Assembly: GCA_002337925.1 (NCBI GenBank)
Contig: DDHB01000033.1
Span: 1-6,011 of the forward strand
DNA length: 6,011 bases
Source of the DNA: Sporomusaceae bacterium UBA1887
Lineage (GTDB): Bacteria > Bacillota > Negativicutes > Sporomusales > DSM-15969
Direction of reading: 5' to 3'
Shown: one piece after another, positions 1 through 4,178 of the stretch
Layout: every line of letters begins with the position of its first letter
Numbering within the stretch: the first letter of the stretch is position 1
Notes under the pieces: generated by a model
What the model saw: the letters and a program-made list of their open reading frames with translations, nothing else
The model's database searches: none
What the model was told of the DNA's origin: nothing
Made by a program: the position numbers and the translations under genes

Positions 1-35
1 CCAAAAAATCAAGACCTGTACAGAAATAGCCTTGA

Positions 36-115
36 AAACAGACCTTCCTTGCTAAAATTCCGAAACTCGCTGCGCTCAAACAGTCGAAATTTCTTCACGC
101 AAGAAAGGTCTGTTT
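36..115. repeat. Nested hairpin, left arm copy of the palindromic element
   Basis: The outer stem is 36-52 against 99-115 (AAACAGACCTTCCTTGC with its inverse, 16 of 17). The inner stem is 55-63 against 84-92 (8 of 9). The loop carries ACTCGCTGCGCTCAAACAG. The two departures from pairing, 47/104 and 60/87, are C-A on the plus strand but G-U wobbles if the minus strand is transcribed, so as RNA the minus-strand copy is fully paired. Confidence 0.75.
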
Positions 116-150
116 CCACCCTGCGGGGCGGCAATTTCAGTAACGGTCGG

Positions 151-218
151 GGGACCAAAACAAGGAACGGAGAGGATACGGAATTTACGCTCCTCGTAAC
201 ATCTCGTTCTTTTGGCCC
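151..218. repeat. Central hairpin of the palindromic element
   Basis: CCAAAA (155-160) pairs with TTTTGG (210-215). GAACG (165-169) pairs with CGTTC (205-209). GAGGA (172-176) can pair with TCCTC (191-195). The stem has small bulges, for example CAAG at 161-164. It sits at the symmetry centre of the larger inverted repeat, between the two arm hairpins, and has no T-run on either side, so it is not a simple terminator. Confidence 0.55.
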
Positions 219-244
219 TTCTGGAAATAGCCGGTCCGAAGGAT

Positions 245-327
245 GGAAAATTGCCGGCTTACGTTAAGAAATTCGTACTGTTTGAGCGGTAGCGAGTTTA
301 CGAATTTTAGTAAGCTGGTAATTTTCC
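245..327. repeat. Nested hairpin, right arm copy of the palindromic element
   Basis: The outer stem is 245-262 against 310-327 (GGAAAATTGCCGGCTTAC), 18 pairs of which two (253/319 and 256/316) are G-U wobbles on the plus strand. The inner stem is 269-277 against 299-307 (AAATTCGTA), a perfect 9 bp. The loop CTGTTTGAGCGGTAGCGAGTT is close to the reverse complement of the loop in the hairpin at 36-115, whereas the outer stems of the two hairpins differ in sequence. This makes them inverted copies of one element whose stems have diverged while keeping pairing. Confidence 0.75.
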
Positions 328-360
328 AAGGCTATTGGAAGATTAGGCCTAGACTTTTTG

Positions 361-387
361 GTCCTTTTGTGGCGATGACAAAAGGAC
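361..387. repeat. Short perfect hairpin next to the palindromic element
   Basis: GTCCTTTTGT (361-370) pairs perfectly with ACAAAAGGAC (378-387) around a 7-base loop, GGCGATG. It abuts the right end of the large inverted repeat and is followed by no T-run. If the element is symmetrical, a matching hairpin should lie just left of this window. Function is unknown; it may belong to the same repeat family. Confidence 0.6.
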
Positions 388-417
388 GGAATCGGACTTT
401 CCCTTCCTGCTACGAGC

Positions 418-471
418 GGTCTGTCTCAATTAGGTTTTTAAATCTATTTGAGTCAGACCTTTCTTTTTTTG
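418..471 (+). terminator. Probable intrinsic terminator upstream of the aminotransferase
   Basis: Bases 418-433 (GGTCTGTCTCAATTAG) pair with 444-459 at 14 of 16 positions around a 10-base loop. They are followed by TTTCTTTTTTTG (460-471). It would stop plus-strand transcription coming from the palindromic region or an unseen upstream gene. The promoter at 517-546 lies downstream, so it is not an attenuator for that start. The two internal T-T mismatches make the stem weaker than the two other terminators in the window. Confidence 0.6.
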
Positions 472-516
472 TATTAGCGTATTCAGTATACATATGTGCA
501 GGAAATGGAAAAAGTA

Positions 517-546
517 TTGATTAATTCCGACAAATACCCATATAAT
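517..546 (+). promoter_or_regulatory. Sigma-A-type promoter for the aminotransferase gene
   Basis: A perfect TATAAT (541-546) lies 18 bases after TTGATT (517-522; four of six bases of TTGACA). Transcription would begin near 553, giving a leader of about 20 bases before the start codon at 574. This placement also argues against using the ATG at 496, which lies upstream of the promoter. Confidence 0.65.
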
Positions 547-559
547 GAGAGAGAATGTG

Positions 560-565
560 AAGGAG
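560..565 (+). promoter_or_regulatory. Ribosome binding site that fixes the aminotransferase start
   Basis: AAGGAG sits 8 bases before the ATG at 574, the usual spacing. It is only 2 bases before the in-frame ATG at 568, which is too close, and far downstream of the ATG at 496. The start at 574 is therefore preferred. Confidence 0.75.
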
Positions 566-573
566 CGATGGAT

Positions 574-1860
574 ATGAGTCATTTTAAAAAGTTAAGTGTT
601 GAGGAATTACAACAACAACAGGCCATTTTAGCGGGACAGTATGAGAAATTTCAGGCCCAAAAGCTCAAGCTGGATATGTCCAGAGGCAAGCCCTGCAGCG
701 AGCAATTGGACCTTTCAAATGATTTATTCAATTGTCTTAGCCAAACTGATTACAAAACGGCTAATGGTACTGATTGCCGCAATTATGGCGGATTGGATGG
801 AATCGCTGAAGCGAAAGAGTTATTTGCCTCGTTTTTGGAAGCGAAACCTCAGGAAATCATTATTGGCGGAAGTTCCAGTTTAACGATGATGCATGATTTG
901 CTATGCCGTGCTATGCTTCATGGTCTGCCAGAGAGCGAAGCTCCCTGGAGCAAGCTGCCAACAGTCAAATTCCTCTGCCCGAGCCCAGGCTATGACCGGC
1001 ATTTTGCTGTCACTGAACATCTGGGGATGGAACTGATTACTATTAATTACTTGGATGATGGCCCTGATATGGATCAAGTTGAGAAGCTAGTGGCTGCAGA
1101 TCCTGCGATTAAGGGAATTTGGTGTGTTCCTAAATACAGTAATCCTACCGGGCTTACTTATTCGGATAAAGTTGTGCAGAGACTGGCTGCTATGCCTACT
1201 GCTGCAGCGGATTTCCGGATCATTTGGGATAATGCCTATGTTGTGCATCATTTAACTGATATGCCTGATCAATTGCTCGATATTCGCAAAGCTTGCGAAG
1301 CAGCCGGGCATGCTGACAGAGTATTTGTGTTTGCTTCCACGTCAAAGTTGAATTTCCCCAGTGCCGGTATTGCTATGGTAGCCAGCAGCGATCGCAATAT
1401 CAACTGGCTTAAAAAGCATATTAACATTCAAACAATTGGACCAGATAAAATTAATCAGCTTCGCCATGTGCGTTTTCTAAAGGATCAGACAGGAATAGAA
1501 GAACACATGCGCAAGCATGCGGCTATTATTAAGCCTAAATTCGATTTGGTCCGGAGCATGTTAGAAACTGCGCTGGGAAGTCTAGGGATTGCTTCCTGGA
1601 GCAATCCGCAAGGTGGTTATTTTATCAGTCTTGATACTTTGCCGGGATGTGCGCAAAAGATTGTAGAAAAAGCAGCTGCAGCTGGTGTGCTATTGACTCC
1701 GGCAGGAGCTACCTTCCCTTATGGCAAAGATCCTGAAGATAAAAATATTCGTCTATCGCCTACTTTCCCTCCGTTATCAGAGTTAAAGCAAGCGATGGAA
1801 CTGCTTGTGCTTTGCGTTCAGTTAGTTAGTGTAGAGCAGGAACTTGCAAGCAGAGCTTAG
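574..1860 (+). CDS. Class Ic aspartate aminotransferase (PLP-dependent, fold type I)
   Basis: This gene encodes 428 residues, a normal length for the family typified by Mycobacterium tuberculosis Rv3722c (Pfam Asp_aminotransf). These cytosolic enzymes move the amino group between aspartate or glutamate and 2-oxo acids using pyridoxal phosphate. Visible motifs in order: DMSRGKP (34-40), YGGLDG (71-76), GGSSSLTMMHDLL (98-110), SPGYDRHFA (137-145), YSNPTG with cofactor-contacting Asn190, WDNAY with Asp219 and Tyr222 (the Asp binds the pyridine nitrogen), STSK with Lys258 as Schiff-base lysine, IGPDKINQLRHVRF (288-301) and NIRLSPTFP (391-399), whose Arg393 should hold the substrate carboxylate. 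All key residues are intact. The start at 574 rests on AAGGAG 8 bases upstream. It has its own promoter and terminator, so it is probably monocistronic. Family assignment is firm; substrate range within the class is inferred. Confidence 0.93.
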   Translation: MSHFKKLSVEELQQQQAILAGQYEKFQAQKLKLDMSRGKPCSEQLDLSNDLFNCLSQTDYKTANGTDCRNYGGLDGIAEAKELFASFLEAKPQEIIIGGSSSLTMMHDLLCRAMLHGLPESEAPWSKLPTVKFLCPSPGYDRHFAVTEHLGMELITINYLDDGPDMDQVEKLVAADPAIKGIWCVPKYSNPTGLTYSDKVVQRLAAMPTAAADFRIIWDNAYVVHHLTDMPDQLLDIRKACEAAGHADRVFVFASTSKLNFPSAGIAMVASSDRNINWLKKHINIQTIGPDKINQLRHVRFLKDQTGIEEHMRKHAAIIKPKFDLVRSMLETALGSLGIASWSNPQGGYFISLDTLPGCAQKIVEKAAAAGVLLTPAGATFPYGKDPEDKNIRLSPTFPPLSELKQAMELLVLCVQLVSVEQELASRA

Positions 1861-1870
1861 TCAGCAAAGT

Positions 1871-1917
1871 AAAGACGCTATTCATGAAGATTATCATGGA
1901 TAGTGTCTTTTGTATTT
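1871..1917 (+). terminator. Intrinsic terminator of the aminotransferase gene
   Basis: Bases 1871-1887 (AAAGACGCTATTCATGA) pair with 1894-1910 over 17 pairs, two of them G-U wobbles on the plus strand (1877/1904 and 1882/1899), around a 6-base loop. The tail is TTTTGTATTT. It begins 11 bases after the stop codon and separates this unit from norC. Confidence 0.85.
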
Positions 1918-1991
1918 ATGGCTTAGGTATAGAAGTCTTGCGGCATAAACCATAATAAAGAGGGAATGATTACTAAGGGGAAATAGGTATA

Positions 1992-2396
1992 ATGAAATTA
2001 GGGGTAAAAGGATTTCTGCTAACGCTGCTTTCTTCTCTGGCAGCATTCTCGTTATTAGTATATATTTCAACAACCAGTGAAAAAGTACAGGCATTGCCAT
2101 TGGAAGCAGCGCAAGGAAAAAGTGTTTATCAAAAAAAGGCGTGTGTTGAATGTCATACCTTGTTTGGTAATGGCGGGTATTGGGGAGGAGACCTGACAAA
2201 GGCTTATGCAAATTTCGGCAGTGAGGGGTTAAAAACTTATTTAACGCAGCCTCCTCTACTGAGGGGCGCCAAGAAAAAACGCCATGAACAATTGACAGCA
2301 GAGGAAGCCGATCAGATCATTGCTTATTTACATTTTGTTAATTCGATTGATACTATGAATTGGCCGCCCAATCCTGTGGGTAGCAACCAAAGATAA
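1992..2396 (+). CDS. norC: Nitric oxide reductase subunit C, membrane-anchored cytochrome c
   Basis: The 134-residue protein is the electron-entry subunit of cytochrome c-type NO reductase. One membrane helix (about 7-25) anchors a cytochrome c domain outside the cytoplasmic membrane. CVECH (51-55) binds haem c covalently through Cys51 and Cys54, with His55 as axial ligand. GNGGYW (59-64) aligns with the P. aeruginosa motif whose Gly71 and Tyr73 help bind the calcium shared with NorB; Tyr63 is the equivalent. The C-terminal SIDTMNWPPN (118-127) is a hallmark of NorC. Oddly, the sixth-ligand Met (Met112 in P. aeruginosa) aligns with Lys96 in KKKRHEQLT, and the only internal Met is Met122; His98 is a conceivable replacement. 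AAGGGG (1975-1980) lies 11 bases before the ATG, rather far. I find no convincing promoter between the preceding terminator and this gene. norB follows within about 35 bases. Confidence 0.88.
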   Translation: MKLGVKGFLLTLLSSLAAFSLLVYISTTSEKVQALPLEAAQGKSVYQKKACVECHTLFGNGGYWGGDLTKAYANFGSEGLKTYLTQPPLLRGAKKKRHEQLTAEEADQIIAYLHFVNSIDTMNWPPNPVGSNQR

Positions 2397-2413
2397 ATGC
2401 TTTAATTTTGGTC

Positions 2414-2424
2414 AGGAAATGGGG
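2414..2424 (+). promoter_or_regulatory. Purine-rich ribosome site that suggests the norB start
   Basis: AGGAAATGGGG ends 7 bases before the TTG at 2432 and 10 before the adjacent TTG at 2435. The TTG at 2408 is in the same frame but has no Shine-Dalgarno-like sequence upstream. The match to AGGAGG is imperfect, so the choice is tentative. Confidence 0.45.
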
Positions 2425-2431
2425 TAGCAGT

Positions 2432-3928
2432 TTGTTGCGATCACAGCATTTAAGTTATAAATATGCTTTGCTGGCCTATGTGCTATTTGGCTTACAAGGA
2501 TTAGTGGCTACTGGCGGAGCATTGGAGCTTATTTTTCCCGATATCCCTTCGCCCATTTCCTATGCAAGCGGCAGAGCCTTTCATCTGAATATTAGTATTT
2601 ATTGGCCGCTAATCGGTATAATTGGTGCTGTTTATTTCTTCTTTAGTCAGGAAGCGGAACGGGAGCTGGCTAGTCTTAAGCTGGTTACCATTAATTTTTG
2701 GCTGCTGGCCGGTACAACTGCTTTAGTTTTGGGGTCATTGCTATTAGGATTTACCACAGGAAGGGAGTATCTTGAAGCAATGCTGCCGCTGAAAGTGGCA
2801 ACGGCAGCTTCTACCTTGATGCTATGTTACAATTTAATATGCACGTATCGGGCGCCTGGGGTGCCAAGAAACCGTGCTACGCTTATCAGTATGGTGGCAG
2901 GGAGTGTCACATTAATTGTTTTTTATTTGCCTAATCTTGTTTCCTATGCGCATCCAACAACAGATGAAATGGCCAAATTCCTGGTCGTTCATGTCTGGGA
3001 AGAAATGTCGCTGGAGCTTATTGGAACAGGCGTGCTGGCTGCATTGCTGCTAAAGGTGGCTAAAGCAGAACGGAAAGCTGTGGAGATGGCAATTTATCTG
3101 GATATTACCTTGGTAGCCTTAGCTGGCATATTAGCTACGGGTCATCATTATTATTGGATTGGCGTACCGGCATTTTGGCTTTGGATTGGTGGCATTTTTA
3201 GTGCCATGCAGGCTTTGCCGGCTATTATATTAGTATATTCTACGATTAAAACGGCTCAATTTACTACCTATTCCAGCTTGTCTGCCCGCGATAAGATTAC
3301 GATAACTCTTATTGGCTGCAGTACGTTTTACCACATCTTTGGTGCTAGTATTTTAGGCTTTTTTATGGCTTATCCACCAATAAACCGGTTTATCCACGGT
3401 ACGTATATCACCTCCGCCCACTCTCATTTCGCGCTGTTTGGGGTGTTCGGTTTTTTAATTCTGGCAGTATGCTTTTACATTTTGTTTACGGAAGTTGTAT
3501 TGGGTCAAAAAATGTACCGGTTTTGCCAGATGGCAATCCTTGCTTTAAATGCGGGTTTGCTTACAATGGGAATAGGTCTATTGTTGGCTGGCGGGCTGCA
3601 ATGCTATTTTTGGCGGGTAATCGGGCTGAGCATAAGTGAAACCAATGAGTTAATAAGACCCTATCTTTTTATCAGGGCATTTGGGGGTGGCATTTATGCC
3701 ACAGGCAGTATGCTCTTGACCTTTGTTGTCTTAAAAAGTATATGGCCCAAAATAAGAGAAATATTCCGAACTTCAGGGAAAATAGGCAGCATCAAATATG
3801 ATGATATACGTCATCTGCAGCAATTGCTGCAAGAACTGATCAAAAAAGAAAAAGAAGCAGAAAGGCTGCTCATCAAAATAAGGAAGCTGTCGCAAGTGGC
3901 AGAAACCCAAAATAAACTGAAACAATAA
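2432..3928 (+). CDS. norB: Nitric oxide reductase subunit B, catalytic (haem-copper oxidase superfamily)
   Basis: NorB reduces 2 NO to N2O at a haem b3/non-haem iron centre in the membrane, using electrons from NorC. From the TTG at 2432 it has 498 residues and about 12 membrane helices. The metal ligands are present: His51 and His332 for haem b, His330 for haem b3 (TSAHSHFALFG, 327-337), and His187, His238, His239 plus Glu191 for FeB (HVWEEMSLEL and GHHYYWIG). Their spacing matches P. aeruginosa His207, Glu211, Glu215 and His258/259. GREYLE (110-115) corresponds to the Arg134-Glu135-Glu138 group involved in haem propionate and calcium contacts. No N-terminal quinol-binding extension is present, so this is cNOR rather than qNOR. 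Odd features: Gln260 replaces the usual Glu280, and a charged tail of about 60 residues (438-498), coiled-coil-like at about 462-490, follows the last helix. No in-frame ATG is near the expected N-terminus; TTG at 2408 or 2435 are alternatives. Confidence 0.92.
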   Translation: MLRSQHLSYKYALLAYVLFGLQGLVATGGALELIFPDIPSPISYASGRAFHLNISIYWPLIGIIGAVYFFFSQEAERELASLKLVTINFWLLAGTTALVLGSLLLGFTTGREYLEAMLPLKVATAASTLMLCYNLICTYRAPGVPRNRATLISMVAGSVTLIVFYLPNLVSYAHPTTDEMAKFLVVHVWEEMSLELIGTGVLAALLLKVAKAERKAVEMAIYLDITLVALAGILATGHHYYWIGVPAFWLWIGGIFSAMQALPAIILVYSTIKTAQFTTYSSLSARDKITITLIGCSTFYHIFGASILGFFMAYPPINRFIHGTYITSAHSHFALFGVFGFLILAVCFYILFTEVVLGQKMYRFCQMAILALNAGLLTMGIGLLLAGGLQCYFWRVIGLSISETNELIRPYLFIRAFGGGIYATGSMLLTFVVLKSIWPKIREIFRTSGKIGSIKYDDIRHLQQLLQELIKKEKEAERLLIKIRKLSQVAETQNKLKQ

Positions 3929-3934
3929 TTACCT

Positions 3935-3968
3935 AAAAACACGCGTGAATGGCGTGTTTTTTTATTTT
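3935..3968 (+). terminator. Intrinsic terminator of the norCB unit
   Basis: AAAAACACGC (3935-3944) pairs perfectly with GCGTGTTTTT (3952-3961) around a 7-base loop. The T-rich tail runs TTTTTTTATTTT. It starts 6 bases after the norB stop. This is the strongest terminator in the window and separates norCB from the chemoreceptor gene. Confidence 0.9.
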
Positions 3969-4025
3969 GCACTGTATGCATATGATCGACAAAAATAAAC
4001 AATTCAATAAATATTTTGTAGAAGT

Positions 4026-4055
4026 TTGGCATAATATGTATTTTTGTGGTAAAAT
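4026..4055 (+). promoter_or_regulatory. Candidate sigma-A-type promoter for the chemoreceptor gene
   Basis: TTGGCA (4026-4031; five of six bases of TTGACA) lies 18 bases before TAAAAT (4050-4055; five of six of TATAAT). Transcription would start near 4062, leaving a leader of roughly 115 bases. The TTGGCA could suggest a sigma-54 -24 element, but no TTGC-type -12 element follows at the correct distance. Confidence 0.55.
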
Positions 4056-4081
4056 TTTAACGGAAATGATTAGTTGCTATT

Positions 4082-4147
4082 TTTCGCGCTTAGCACGAAA
4101 GGAGGACAGAAATACTGCTGAACTTATTAGTTGAGGAAAAAAGCTAA
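4082..4147 (+). promoter_or_regulatory. Chemoreceptor leader with hairpin, orphan Shine-Dalgarno and possible mini-ORF
   Basis: TTTCG (4082-4086) and CGAAA (4096-4100) close a small hairpin extended by a GC/GC pair step after one mismatch, with loop TTA. It overlaps a perfect AAAGGAGG (4098-4104). No ATG, GTG or TTG follows at the right spacing. A CTG at 4115, 10 bases on, would open a 10-codon frame (LLNLLVEEKS) ending at the TAA at 4145-4147. ATTAGTTG occurs twice, at 4069-4076 and 4126-4133. It might be a leader peptide with a non-standard start, a decoy ribosome site, or the remnant of a lost gene. Confidence 0.3.
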
Positions 4148-4164
4148 TGAGTAGAATTGATATT

Positions 4165-4170
4165 GAGGAG
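4165..4170 (+). promoter_or_regulatory. Ribosome binding site of the chemoreceptor gene
   Basis: GAGGAG lies 8 bases before the ATG at 4179, ideal spacing, and fixes the start of an open frame that begins with a typical chemoreceptor N-terminus. Confidence 0.8.
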
Positions 4171-4178
4171 TTGTGGTA

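Larger units (their letters stand above)
1..361. repeat. Large imperfect palindromic intergenic element, truncated by the left edge
   Basis: The stretch reads as one long inverted repeat centred near position 181. Bases 1-17 match the reverse complement of 345-361 at 14 of 17 positions. Bases 25-34 (AATAGCCTTG) match 327-336 perfectly in inverse. The blocks around 54-95 and 266-309 are inverted copies of the same sequence. Each arm contains its own hairpin (36-115 and 245-327) and the centre folds on itself (151-218), so a single strand could form a multi-branched structure. No transposase and no convincing gene lie within it; the open frames starting at 49 and 243 have no family resemblance, poor ribosome sites and run through the palindromes. 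It may be a MITE-like or REP-like dispersed repeat, or a structured RNA. The left end is probably outside the window. Confidence 0.75.

Noticed and set aside
49..524. Two overlapping plus-strand open frames (49-267 and 243-524)
   Set aside because: They run through nested palindromes, have no recognisable domain and no good ribosome site. Their residues reflect the inverted-repeat sequence.
400..573. T-box or other amino-acid attenuator upstream of the aminotransferase
   Set aside because: There is no T-box consensus such as AGGGTGGNACCGCG, and the promoter lies downstream of the terminator-like hairpin.
1894..2211. Minus-strand open frame of 105 codons opposite the norC start
   Set aside because: It overlaps the aminotransferase terminator and norC, which has clear haem-binding motifs in the plus frame. 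It shows no family resemblance.
2270..2300. A frameshift in the A-run of norC as the cause of the missing axial Met (an out-of-frame ATG follows the run)
   Set aside because: Shifting the frame quickly meets a TGA, and restoring it would place Met only three residues before the conserved LT, not five as in known NorC. The downstream signature is in the original frame.
3817..3830. Perfect 14-bp palindrome GCAGCAATTGCTGC
   Set aside because: It lies within the norB coding sequence for the Leu/Gln-rich tail and has no matching partner elsewhere; coding constraint and chance explain it.
3811..4134. Open frames on both strands around the norB end (3811-4032 minus, 3949-4134 plus)
   Set aside because: The minus one is opposite the norB tail and terminator. 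The plus one starts inside the terminator hairpin and has no known motif.
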